Part shown: piece after piece, positions 25,036 to 33,636 of the stretch
Layout: every line of letters starts with the position of its first letter
Numbering within the stretch: position 1 is the first letter of the stretch
Assembly (NCBI GenBank): GCA_029260735.1
Contig: JAJDCR010000077.1
Span: 46,097-110,096, forward strand
Length of the DNA: 64,000 bases
Source of the DNA: Planctomycetota bacterium
GTDB lineage: Bacteria > Planctomycetota > Uabimicrobiia > Uabimicrobiales > Uabimicrobiaceae
Direction of reading: 5' to 3'
Notes under the pieces: generated by a model
The model's database searches: none
What the model was told of the DNA's origin: nothing
Seen by the model: only the letters and a program-made list of their open reading frames with translations
Made by a program: the position numbers and the translations under genes

Positions 25036-26577
25036 ATGGGATATATGATAGATAATTACGAAATAGTAGAAAAAATAGGTAGTGGGGCAATGGGAGATGT
25101 CTTTAAAGGGCATGATCCCAAAACAAATCAATATGTCGCCATTAAAATCCTTTCAGATGATCTTATCGGTAACGAAAGAGCTGTAAAAAGGTTTAAAAGA
25201 GAAGTCGCTCAAACGATTCAACTCAATCATCCTAATCTCATATCAGCATACGCAACCGGAGAGTTCAAAGGTCGTCTGTACTACGTCATGGAGTATGTAG
25301 AAGGTACTACCATAAAAAAAACACTCCTCTCAAAAGGTGCATACAGTGAACCTAGAGCATTGGAGTTAACCATACAAGTGGCAAGTTCTCTTGAATATGC
25401 CGCTAAGTTTGGGATTATTCATCGTGATATTAAGCCAGAAAATATCATGATCACTTACGACGGAAAAGCAAAACTCTGTGATATGGGTCTAGCTAAAAGT
25501 ATTGATAGCGAAACTAAACTAACTGTAATGGGAACTGTACTTGGTACACCGCATTACATGTCTCCAGAGCAAGCTCAAGGTGACGTAGCTCTTGATGAAA
25601 GATCTGACATATCAAGTTTAGGGGCAACTTATTACCACATGCTAACTGGTTATCCTCCCTATGAAGGTAATGATCCTATTGCTATTATGACAGCTCTTTT
25701 GGATACAGAGCCTATTCCCATTAGAGAACGTAACCCCAAGGTATCACCGAACACCTGTGCTGTCGTCGCTAAGATGATGAAAAAAGATCGATCTGCTAGG
25801 TATCAATCTTTTACAGAATTACTTGACGATTTAAAAAAGCTACAAAGGGGTGAGACTACAGTTGCAGAAAAAGAAGGTTTAGCTCCTATTGAAAAACCAA
25901 AAGCAACATTTAAAGATTCTCATACTCCTTCTGAACATGATGTGCTTTTTGGTCAAATCGCTGTTCATAATAAAATTGTTTCCTCCCAGAAAATGGAAGG
26001 GTGCTTAGATCGTCAAGAAAACTTATATTTAATGGGAATTTCTCTCGACTTGGCTGATACAATGTTGGAGCGAAAAATTCTATCCGCTCAACAAAAAGCA
26101 GCTCTTCAAAAGGCTAAAATTCAGTTTGTTTTAGATCGAGGAGACGAAGTTTTCCTTAAAGTTTGTGCTAGCAATAATTTTCTTTCTCCTGGCGAGTTAA
26201 CTGAGTGCAAAAAACTGCAAAAAACAGGAACCAAAGGATTAGCTGGACTCTTCTTAGCTCAAGGAAAAATAAGTGGGGAAAAAAGACAAAAAATCTATGC
26301 TTGCATGAAACAGGTTATTGCAGGGGAAGAGGAAAAAGCCGTTTTAAAAGCATCCATCGACAGTGGATTAATATCACAATCTCAAGCGGAAAAATGTTCT
26401 CGTATATACTCTAATAACATAGTAATGGGAAAGTACCGATCCATAGGAGCTGTCTTAGTAGAAAAATCATTTCTAAGTCAAGATGCTCTAGATGTTGTAC
26501 TTTGGGCTGTTCGTCGAAGTACAATGACGAAAAAACCTGTTAATGAATACATAAAAAGCAAAATTATCCAAGCTTAG
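25036..26577 (+). CDS. Ser/Thr protein kinase with MshEN-like C-terminal repeats
   Basis: 513 residues from ATG 25036, which has AAGGG seven bases upstream (a TTG at 25009 is in frame but lacks this). Kinase domain about 5-265: IGSGAMGDVFKG, AIKIL lysine, HRDIKPENIM, a DMG in place of DFG (KLCDMGLAKS), and GTPHYMSPEQA. The tail (about 300-510) is helical and made of modules such as 'LGAVLVEKSFLSQDALDVVL' and 'LAGLFLAQGKISGEKRQKI', resembling the MshEN/GspE-N helical unit and shared with the FHA protein at 38193. No membrane segment. First gene of a three-gene operon with the Pro-rich and membrane proteins. Confidence 0.9.
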   Translation: MGYMIDNYEIVEKIGSGAMGDVFKGHDPKTNQYVAIKILSDDLIGNERAVKRFKREVAQTIQLNHPNLISAYATGEFKGRLYYVMEYVEGTTIKKTLLSKGAYSEPRALELTIQVASSLEYAAKFGIIHRDIKPENIMITYDGKAKLCDMGLAKSIDSETKLTVMGTVLGTPHYMSPEQAQGDVALDERSDISSLGATYYHMLTGYPPYEGNDPIAIMTALLDTEPIPIRERNPKVSPNTCAVVAKMMKKDRSARYQSFTELLDDLKKLQRGETTVAEKEGLAPIEKPKATFKDSHTPSEHDVLFGQIAVHNKIVSSQKMEGCLDRQENLYLMGISLDLADTMLERKILSAQQKAALQKAKIQFVLDRGDEVFLKVCASNNFLSPGELTECKKLQKTGTKGLAGLFLAQGKISGEKRQKIYACMKQVIAGEEEKAVLKASIDSGLISQSQAEKCSRIYSNNIVMGKYRSIGAVLVEKSFLSQDALDVVLWAVRRSTMTKKPVNEYIKSKIIQA

Positions 26578-26588
26578 AAAAAAAATCC

Positions 26589-27350
26589 ATGGACCCAAAC
26601 CGGAATAATCCTTCTCGACCTCCAAAGAAGGATGACAATACTCCTCCTAATAGTCAGCTTCCCAAAGGACGTGGACTTTTTCCCACAGGCTTGGGTAACT
26701 TTAAAAAGAGAAATCCCCCTATAAACTCTTCTCTTAGAGGAGGGACTCCTCCTCAAGGAGCCTCTGAGGCTGCACCTCAAGCATCTCAACCTCACTCTAT
26801 AAGGCAAGAGTCTGCTTTGTCTCGACCAGGAATTGCTCCTCGACTAAATCCTTTAAATAGACCGGTCTCCCCAAAACAATCTACAAATGCAATAAAACCT
26901 GGAGCAAATCCAAGTCCTCCTGCAAATACAACAAGAATTGGAGCAAGTCCAAGTCCTCCTGCAAATGCAATAAGACCTGGAGTAAATCCAAGTTATCCTT
27001 CTAGATCCGTCCAGCCAGTAGCTTCTCGCTCTCCTTTGCCACAGGGTTCCCCCCCCTCACCTCAGGGCAAAGCAAGTTCTGATTTTGAAGAATTTCGCAA
27101 ACAGAAACTGCTCCAACAAAATCTATCTAAAACAGAGACGCCTTCACCAGAGCTAGAGCCAGAAAAAATTATTAGTTCTGATAGATTTCAACGGTCCACA
27201 GAAATTCCTGGAGGAATGGAAAAAAAAGAAGACCGTTACTCTCTAAGAAATGATATCAAAGCAGGAGGACTAGCAAACCGAGAAAGAGCAGAAAAAGTGG
27301 AAGGTCTAAAAGGAAAGGGTAAAGGATATCAAGACCATCGACTTAGTTAA
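26589..27350 (+). CDS. Pro/Ser/Asn-rich low-complexity protein
   Basis: 253 residues, rich in Pro, Ser, Asn and Arg and predicted disordered, containing a 13-residue tandem repeat and a charged C-terminal third (KAGGLANRERAEKVEGLKGKGKG). It starts 11 bases after the kinase gene and its end overlaps the membrane protein's coding frame, so it is an operon member. A disordered substrate or scaffold for the upstream kinase is possible but not shown. No homologous family recognised. Confidence 0.65.
   Translation: MDPNRNNPSRPPKKDDNTPPNSQLPKGRGLFPTGLGNFKKRNPPINSSLRGGTPPQGASEAAPQASQPHSIRQESALSRPGIAPRLNPLNRPVSPKQSTNAIKPGANPSPPANTTRIGASPSPPANAIRPGVNPSYPSRSVQPVASRSPLPQGSPPSPQGKASSDFEEFRKQKLLQQNLSKTETPSPELEPEKIISSDRFQRSTEIPGGMEKKEDRYSLRNDIKAGGLANRERAEKVEGLKGKGKGYQDHRLS
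26886..27002 (+). repeat. 39-base tandem repeat in the Pro-rich protein
   Basis: Three copies of a 39-base unit (26886-26924, 26925-26963, 26964-27002), each encoding 13 residues on the pattern N-A-I-R-P-G-A-N-P-S-P-P-A. Frame is kept by the unit length. Confidence 0.85.
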
Positions 27351-29025
27351 AACTATCTTCTCTTGCCCCAAATACTCTCTCGCCCTTCTTATCATCTTAG
27401 CAATCTTCCTTTTTACTTTCCTCATCCAGACCAAAGTATCTGGTATTCATGTTCAAGATGGCTACGACTATGCTCAACTCGCTCAAAATTTATCCCAAGG
27501 CAAAGGCTACACTTCGTCTCTCTACATCCCTCTTTCTCTATCTTTGGTTGAACCTGAAAACAAAGGAATAGCCGATCTTTGGAGAGCTCCTCTTTATCCT
27601 TGTTTACTTGCTCTAGGCTTCAAGCTCTTTGGTTCACACGACATTGTAGTTATATGCGTTACCGGATTTTGTTACATTCTCCTCGTTTTCACTGTTTATC
27701 TTTTAGCTCGATTTCATTGTTCAAGTTACACAGCTTTTGTGACAGCTCTGCTAGTTCTAGTTCTGCCCGAAATTTCCTGGTATGCTATATCCTGTCTGCG
27801 TGAGCCACTTTTTTCTCTAATTTTCTTTCTTACTGCTTATTCTATATGGCAAAAAAAAAATCCTTACTTACTCGGCTTTCTCTGTGCCCTGACTTATCTT
27901 ACTAGATATAACTTTGTTTTTTTCATTCCCCCCTTTCTTGCTTATATTTACTCAAAATGTTCTTCCAAAAAGGAGCGCTTTTCCTATTTAGGAAAATGGA
28001 TATTAGCTTTCGTTATTACTCTTTCTCCTTGGATGCTCCGCAACGTATCTTTAAACCAAAAACCTCTTTTTACCCTTCAGCACTATGAACTTGCTCTCTT
28101 CACTCCCGTTTATCCTCACTACACTGCCTATCGATCTTTAGATACTCCTAAAACAATGGATTTTTTGCAAAAATACCCTGATTTAGTTTGGCAGAAAACT
28201 TTTTATTATGGTTTACTCAACTATTGGCCTCAGGCCTTTCATCTCTCCCCCTTAAGCCATAAAAACATTTTCCGAGCATTTAATTTTACAGGAGTCGAAA
28301 AAGAAGATGTTTCTCCTCCTGATAAAACTTTATCTGATCTTTGGCAAGTGCATAACAACCGGTTTAGTCTTTTTTTACTCAGCACATTCTTTTTTCTCTT
28401 CTGTATTTGGATTTTATCTGCCTTTCAAAATCAAAAAAACTCAAATACAAAAGAAAAAGCTTTCCGAGATTATTTCTTATTTGCTTTAATTTTCGGTGGA
28501 CTGTTACAGTTTATTTGTCTTTTGCCTATCCATCCAGTAGCTCGACATTTTGTTTCTTTTGCTCCCTTTATTATTTTTTATATGATGCAAAAACTAGAGA
28601 AAGAAAGCTCTTGGTTTGCTCAAAGAAAAACTTTATCTAAAGCAGTCTTTTTCCTTCTCATTATTCTTGGCCTACTCCAACTCTTTTTTTCAAAAGGCTT
28701 TTCCTCTAGTTTTTTATCCTCACTCGAACAAGAGAAAAAAATTTGGTTAGAAAAAGTTCCTTCCTCTGACTATATCATGACCAATATTCCCTTCCCTTTA
28801 AGCTGGAAAAGCGAACGCAAAGTTATTTGGCTCCCCTTCATGAAATCGGACTATCATAAACTGGAAAAAAAACTGGGAAAAATTCGCTATCTTTACTTAC
28901 ATCGTAAAGGATACAGTACATGGGTAAATACCGACCCAAAATTGCAAACTTATCTCCTAAAACACTATCGCCTCATATATCAAACTTCTTTTTCAGAGTT
29001 TTATCAAAAAATAGAAGCTAGATAA
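27337..29025 (+). CDS. Polytopic GT-C-like membrane protein without a canonical start
   Basis: The open frame runs from 27310 to 29025. Its first canonical start (TTG 27544) would cut off the first membrane span and the diagnostic loop 'DGYDYAQLAQNLSQGKGYTSS', typical of PMT/ArnT-type GT-C glycosyltransferases, so translation must begin earlier. Upstream there is only ATC (27328 or 27337); AAAGGA (27321-27326) sits ten bases before ATC 27337, the start used here. A sequencing indel or frameshift from the previous gene are alternatives. About ten membrane spans, then a soluble C-terminal domain. It probably transfers a lipid-linked sugar outside the membrane. Confidence 0.65.
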   Translation: MDLVKTIFSCPKYSLALLIILAIFLFTFLIQTKVSGIHVQDGYDYAQLAQNLSQGKGYTSSLYIPLSLSLVEPENKGIADLWRAPLYPCLLALGFKLFGSHDIVVICVTGFCYILLVFTVYLLARFHCSSYTAFVTALLVLVLPEISWYAISCLREPLFSLIFFLTAYSIWQKKNPYLLGFLCALTYLTRYNFVFFIPPFLAYIYSKCSSKKERFSYLGKWILAFVITLSPWMLRNVSLNQKPLFTLQHYELALFTPVYPHYTAYRSLDTPKTMDFLQKYPDLVWQKTFYYGLLNYWPQAFHLSPLSHKNIFRAFNFTGVEKEDVSPPDKTLSDLWQVHNNRFSLFLLSTFFFLFCIWILSAFQNQKNSNTKEKAFRDYFLFALIFGGLLQFICLLPIHPVARHFVSFAPFIIFYMMQKLEKESSWFAQRKTLSKAVFFLLIILGLLQLFFSKGFSSSFLSSLEQEKKIWLEKVPSSDYIMTNIPFPLSWKSERKVIWLPFMKSDYHKLEKKLGKIRYLYLHRKGYSTWVNTDPKLQTYLLKHYRLIYQTSFSEFYQKIEAR

Positions 29026-29278
29026 AGAATCTTCCCGCTTTCGTCAGTCAAATGAAAGTATTTTTTTTCCAAGCAGCTAATTTTTTTTTATTGCTAAATA
29101 GAGTTCTTTTTGATAATCTTTATAGTAAGTAAAGTAAAAGAGTCAAAAACGTTTACCGTTATATGATTTGAGATTCATCCTTAGCGTTTCTTTACATTTT
29201 GTTTTTTTCGCTCTTATTCAAACCAGCGAATTTTTGTGCGCTAACTAAATTTACACTCTAAAATTAAAAGGTGTATTG

Positions 29279-29848
29279 ATGAAAAAAGGTTTTACACTAA
29301 TAGAACTACTAATAGTTATAGCTATTATTGCTGTTCTGGCAGCCCTCCTTCTTCCCGCTCTAGGATCCGTTCAAGAAAAAGCTAAGCAGATTAAATGTCT
29401 TGCTAACTTAGACCAAATGGGTAAATCCATGAAGTTGTATGTTCTTGACCTAGGGAAAGATGTCAATTATCCAGATACCAATGGAGGAGGCTTTGTTGCT
29501 CGTCTCTATCAATCTGGTATTCTCCAAGAGCCTGCGATTTTTCTCTGCCCCTCTACTGCAGATGATAATAATGACGGGACTGACTTGGAAGATCTCACTG
29601 CAGAAGAAGTTGATACAAATGCAATAAGCTATGCTGGTCGGATTAACCAAGAACAAACCGTTTATCCGGGATTGTTCACTTTGACAACTCAAACAACTAC
29701 TACTCCTTTGGTTTCCGATGATATAGAACAATTAGAGGGATCAAATCATCCCAATCTAAGCAACTTCCTCTTTTTGGATGGCCACAGTGCCAATGCCTCG
29801 TTTGAGGATGCCAGCTTCGAGGATCTTCTAGATCCTTTAACTAATTAG
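29279..29848 (+). CDS. Type II secretion-like pseudopilin (prepilin)
   Basis: 189 residues. Prepilin N-terminus [28 protein letters not shown] with Gly-Phe cleavage and Glu+5, followed by the helix '[26 protein letters not shown]' typical of PVC pseudopilins, and a C-terminal 'FLFLDGHSA' motif. ATG 29279 has AAAAGG seven bases upstream. Two Cys (KC, FLCPS) may form a disulphide. It should be processed by a prepilin peptidase and join a pilus or T2SS-like fibre. A close paralogue is next to it. Confidence 0.88.
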   Translation: MKKGFTLIELLIVIAIIAVLAALLLPALGSVQEKAKQIKCLANLDQMGKSMKLYVLDLGKDVNYPDTNGGGFVARLYQSGILQEPAIFLCPSTADDNNDGTDLEDLTAEEVDTNAISYAGRINQEQTVYPGLFTLTTQTTTTPLVSDDIEQLEGSNHPNLSNFLFLDGHSANASFEDASFEDLLDPLTN

Positions 29849-30024
29849 ATAACTCGTTATCTATTGCACTATTTTACTGTTTTTCATTTTTCTGTTTATA
29901 CAGATTTAAATTTTTACTTATTAATAAGTAGTTTTGTAAGCTATTTCACACTATGTTGTAATATTTTCATAATCTTGCACTAATATGTAGCCATGAAATA
30001 GCAAACTCTAAAAGGAGATAAAGA

Positions 30025-30636
30025 ATGAGAAAAGGTTTTACCCTAATCGAACTTCTTGTTGTAATCGCTATTATTGGTATTCTAGCTGCGATGCTTCTGC
30101 CCGCTCTAGGATCTGTTCAAGAAAAAGCTAAGCAAATTAAATGTAAAGCTAACTTGGACCAAATGGGTAAATGTATGAAACTTTACCTTCTAGACTTCGG
30201 TCGAAACGTAAAGTATCCTTTACGCCAAGGTGAAGGTTTCTTAACTCACCTATACGTCGGAGAAAATGGTGATGGTTTAAATGGAATTTTGGGTGAGCCA
30301 TTAGTATTCCTTTGCCCATCTACTCCTGACGAATTCGAAGGACTTGAAGATGCCACTGATCTTGGTAACGGTTTTGGTCCTTGTAGTTATGCTGGACGTA
30401 AAAATTTGAACCAACAAATTTACCCTGGTGTTTTCAAGCCGACTAAAGATACCACGACTACTCCTATTGGTTCTGATGACTGGAATGACGCAGATGTAGA
30501 AAACCATGAAAACGGAGAATTGATGATTTTCCTTTTCTTGGATGGTCACAGCGATCACATTAGAAGTACAGACGTTAGTGCAGCAATGACAAGTGGTGGA
30601 GAATTCTTCCTCACTTTTGATCCATTGACTAACTAA
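30025..30636 (+). CDS. Type II secretion-like pseudopilin, tandem paralogue
   Basis: 203 residues, [25 protein letters not shown] followed by '[31 protein letters not shown]' almost as in its neighbour, and [10 protein letters not shown] near the end. The two genes are the result of a local duplication, with divergence concentrated in the middle. AAAGGAGA precedes the ATG. A strong terminator lies downstream. It is not coupled to a pilus assembly gene in this window. Confidence 0.9.
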   Translation: MRKGFTLIELLVVIAIIGILAAMLLPALGSVQEKAKQIKCKANLDQMGKCMKLYLLDFGRNVKYPLRQGEGFLTHLYVGENGDGLNGILGEPLVFLCPSTPDEFEGLEDATDLGNGFGPCSYAGRKNLNQQIYPGVFKPTKDTTTTPIGSDDWNDADVENHENGELMIFLFLDGHSDHIRSTDVSAAMTSGGEFFLTFDPLTN

Positions 30637-30739
30637 AAAAAATAAGCAAATTAAATTTGCCCTAACGCAGTTTAGGTAGCGCTGGTAAAATTTCTAAGTA
30701 CACAAGTACTGCCTGGAATTTTTCATCGCATGAAATAAA

Positions 30740-30769
30740 ATGCCAGGAATTTGATTCCTGGCATTTTTT
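30740..30769 (+). terminator. Rho-independent terminator
   Basis: ATGCCAGGAAT (30740-30750), loop TTG, ATTCCTGGCAT (30754-30764), then a T run. The 100 bases between the pseudopilin stop and this hairpin also hold small inverted repeats (GCAAAT/ATTTGC, CCTAA/TTTAGG, AGTAC/GTACT) with no obvious role. Confidence 0.95.
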
Positions 30770-30835
30770 ATTGTATTTTTTATTGTATTTCTTATTGTAC
30801 AAGAGCCTCTACACGCCCTTGCCAGGAGAAACTCT

Positions 30836-31468
30836 ATGCGAATACTCGCGATTTTAATCCTAAGTTTTGTCTTGCTCTCTTGCCAACAAGTTCCAGAAAA
30901 AGAGAAAATTGTCGATGAATCGGATCCTTTTACAACCCCTAAAAAAACTGTTTGCTATCAAATTCAAAACCAAAGTAATATGCTCGGTTACGCTGAAAAA
31001 TACGAATGGGAAAATAAAAAAGGGGTTCCTCGCAACTATTACTTTGTCTATAATCTAGATCAGGATCTGGTTGGACATATTGGAGTCTCTGGTAAAACAG
31101 TACGTTATGAAGGACTGAATCAATCCATTGACCTCGGAAATAGAACCTTAGAAAAGGGTTTAGCCGGAATCTTTGAACAAAGCCAAGTTCATGTATTTCC
31201 TGTATCTTTAGAAAACAAAGAAGTGGCCTTGCGAAAAAAAGAGAAAAGCACTTTTCTTGCCAAATCTACCCAAAAGGAAAAGAAGCCTCAAACTGTAAAA
31301 GCAGAAAAAGATGTATACGAGGAATCTGATTATGAGGACTCCAGCTATGAAGATTCTGATTATGAAGACTCTAGCTACGAAGACTCTGATTATGAAGACT
31401 CTAGCTACGAAGACTCTAATGGAGATGTGGAAGAATATAGCGAAGAAGATAATGAGTTTGATTTTTAG
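30836..31468 (+). CDS. Lipoprotein with acidic YEDSD/YEDSS repeats
   Basis: 210 residues. Signal MRILAILILSFVLLSC with lipobox LLSC (Cys16), a beta-rich globular part (35-120: NMLGYAEKYEWENKKGVPRNYYFVYN), a basic linker, and an acidic C-terminal tail of tandem YEDSD/YEDSS units. The acidic tail is reminiscent of calcium-binding or adhesion repeats but is not a known motif. First gene of a five-gene operon ending at 35353, with only 10 bases to the next gene. Preceded by AGGAG. Confidence 0.75.
   Translation: MRILAILILSFVLLSCQQVPEKEKIVDESDPFTTPKKTVCYQIQNQSNMLGYAEKYEWENKKGVPRNYYFVYNLDQDLVGHIGVSGKTVRYEGLNQSIDLGNRTLEKGLAGIFEQSQVHVFPVSLENKEVALRKKEKSTFLAKSTQKEKKPQTVKAEKDVYEESDYEDSSYEDSDYEDSSYEDSDYEDSSYEDSNGDVEEYSEEDNEFDF
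31326..31415 (+). repeat. 30-base tandem repeat coding for an acidic tail
   Basis: Three consecutive 30-base units, themselves doubled 15-base units, encode SDYEDSSYED repeats. Copies differ mainly at silent positions. Confidence 0.85.
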
Positions 31469-31478
31469 AGGATAGTTT

Positions 31479-32042
31479 ATGAAATACCTTCCTTTCTTTT
31501 TCATAGTTGTTTTTATCGGATGCAGTTCATCTCCCTCTTCTCATAATCAAGAGCTAGATGATCCTGTTGTTTCCTCTGCTCCAAAATCCCCAACCTCGAC
31601 TCTTTCTCAGAAGGCTCCCCCCCAAGAAGAATCGGTCAAAAAAACTCTCAGTGTTATGGAAAATGCTGCCAAAGAAATGGAAGAAGTTGTTGAGTTGATT
31701 GAGGCTGTCAAAGATACCACGATTTATATAGACAATCAGCCAGAACAGGCCTTCCAAAAAATAGAAAAATTCTTTTCCCCTATCTATTTCAAATATAATG
31801 AGAACACTTTTTGGTTTTTAACAAAAGAAGGAAGTAAGGTAGGGACTTTGGAAGCTTGGGGAAAAGTAGAAAAATGCACCTATGGTTATTTTACATCATA
31901 CAAAACACTAGTCTCTTTTCAGCAAGGAGAATCTATTCGAACAGAGTTTTATATTGATGTAAAAACGGGTGAGTTGATGGTTCATCGGTACAAAAAAAAT
32001 CAACTAGACACAAATAAAACCTATATTTTAGCAGGATACTAA
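31479..32042 (+). CDS. Lipoprotein of unknown function
   Basis: 187 residues. Signal MKYLPFFFIVVFIGC with lipobox FIGC, a Ser/Pro-rich linker (16-45), a short helical part and a C-terminal beta domain (YFKYNENTFWFLTKEGSKVGTLEAWGKVEKCTYGYF). Second gene of the five-gene operon: its stop is one base before the next start. No homology recognised. Probably envelope-bound and functionally linked to the upstream lipoprotein. Confidence 0.7.
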   Translation: MKYLPFFFIVVFIGCSSSPSSHNQELDDPVVSSAPKSPTSTLSQKAPPQEESVKKTLSVMENAAKEMEEVVELIEAVKDTTIYIDNQPEQAFQKIEKFFSPIYFKYNENTFWFLTKEGSKVGTLEAWGKVEKCTYGYFTSYKTLVSFQQGESIRTEFYIDVKTGELMVHRYKKNQLDTNKTYILAGY

Positions 32043-32043
32043 G

Positions 32044-33636
32044 ATGCAAGGATTGTTAAGTAGTGAAGAGAAAGAACGTCTCCTAGCACGCCACCAGGCC
32101 TTAACCAATTTAGTTCATCACATACCTGCCAACACTTCTCACTATTTCTCGTTTTTGGACATTCTTTATAAGTTTGAAAAGACTCTTGAACTACAACAGC
32201 CAACAGAATCTATTGAAATTCAAATTCTGTCAAACCTAGTTCAAAATGAACATGATCTGCGAAAAGTGTTTTTTTCAAAAGAATGGAAAAAGGTAAAAGA
32301 TTATTTTTCCTGCATTTCTAAAGCAGAAACTTTAATAGATGTATGTAATTTACTTGAAATAGGTAACTTAGAAGGCTCATTGTCTGAAACGGAAGATCTT
32401 CGGAAAGAAATTTTAGCGCAAGCTTTTTTTGAAAATTTTAATGGAAAAACTATTTACAAAAAAGTGGCCCTTTTCTTCGTTTTTTCTGACGCGATCCCTC
32501 GATGGTCTGTCGAAAGAATTCTTTGGGATGACTCTAATCTTTCAGAAGATCCCAAAGAAGTTTTTGGAGAAATGAAAATTTCTTTAGGAACTCCTCCTCT
32601 AAACTACCAAAACCATCTTTATCGAAACATTTTTGCAGTCTGTGGAGATGAAATAAAAAGTGCTGGAGTCATTGCTTTAGAAAGTCTCCGTGGTGAAAAT
32701 CGAGAGTTAGAAAAATTAACCCAGCAAATTATATTAGATATAGATTTTGAATTATCTTCTTTTCAAGAAAATCTAAAAAATATTCCCAAGGAACAAAGAA
32801 AAAAACTTCAAGAGTGGCAAAATAAAAATGCTTTGGAAAGAGAATTTTCCTCCCATGGCTTGGTTTTTCTAGCAGAGCTTTTAATTACCCTAGAAAGTAA
32901 TTTCCCTTTGGAATATAGTTTTGTAAAAAATCGCTTGGCTCGATGGGGAATGTATCCATGCGAGCAAGAAAAAACAATCGATTATGATTTCTGTGAAGAT
33001 CATGGAAAAGGCCAAGTAGTTTACCGCCAAATGGCTCTTGATTATTTTTGGCCTCCTGATAAACAAAGGAAAATTGCTTTTCCTGGTAAATCATTCGTCT
33101 GTGCTGGTTCTCCTCCTCGTTTTTTACAAGAAATTAAAAAGCTAGAAAAATTTGCCAAGCTCTCCCTTAGAGAGGGAGATTTACAAAATGTCAAACAAAT
33201 GCTTCTTTATTTACAGCTAGGGGAAAAGGTTCCAAAACCTCCTATACTACCTGTTTACAATGCATTACGTCGTTGGTTTGAAACTCTAGCAGAACAAGAA
33301 GACCATGAGTCTATTGAAAAGATGTGTGTTTATGCCAAGATTTTTCGACCTCATATTTATATTCCATTTGTCGGAGAGAAAGTTTCTTTTTCAGATAAAC
33401 AACACGAAATTATATATATCTCAGAAGAGCTATCAAAAAAAACGCCTAACAAGCCCATAGAAGAAGTATCCCAAAATACAGAAAAAGAACAAAACGCACA
33501 AAAAGAACAAGAAAGAGGAACCATCTTAAAAATAAAAAAAGCAGCAATTATTATTCCCAAAGGGAATATGCCTCTTTGCTTAGCAGGAAAATTTGTCGTA
33601 GCGGGCAAAAGCGAGAAAGAACAGGAAGTTATATGA
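32044..33636 (+). CDS. Uncharacterised cytosolic protein, operon member
   Basis: 530 residues, mostly alpha-helical and without signal or membrane segment. It contains many Leu/Lys/Glu helices (LLARHQALTNLVHHIPANTSHYF, KKLQEWQNKNALEREF) and a basic C-terminal end (GTILKIKKAAIIIPKGN). No domain recognised. It begins one base after the lipoprotein gene and overlaps the NtrC-like regulator by four bases (ATGA), so its product is made together with the regulator. It may be a sensor or scaffold for that orphan regulator; that is inference. Confidence 0.6.
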   Translation: MQGLLSSEEKERLLARHQALTNLVHHIPANTSHYFSFLDILYKFEKTLELQQPTESIEIQILSNLVQNEHDLRKVFFSKEWKKVKDYFSCISKAETLIDVCNLLEIGNLEGSLSETEDLRKEILAQAFFENFNGKTIYKKVALFFVFSDAIPRWSVERILWDDSNLSEDPKEVFGEMKISLGTPPLNYQNHLYRNIFAVCGDEIKSAGVIALESLRGENRELEKLTQQIILDIDFELSSFQENLKNIPKEQRKKLQEWQNKNALEREFSSHGLVFLAELLITLESNFPLEYSFVKNRLARWGMYPCEQEKTIDYDFCEDHGKGQVVYRQMALDYFWPPDKQRKIAFPGKSFVCAGSPPRFLQEIKKLEKFAKLSLREGDLQNVKQMLLYLQLGEKVPKPPILPVYNALRRWFETLAEQEDHESIEKMCVYAKIFRPHIYIPFVGEKVSFSDKQHEIIYISEELSKKTPNKPIEEVSQNTEKEQNAQKEQERGTILKIKKAAIIIPKGNMPLCLAGKFVVAGKSEKEQEVI

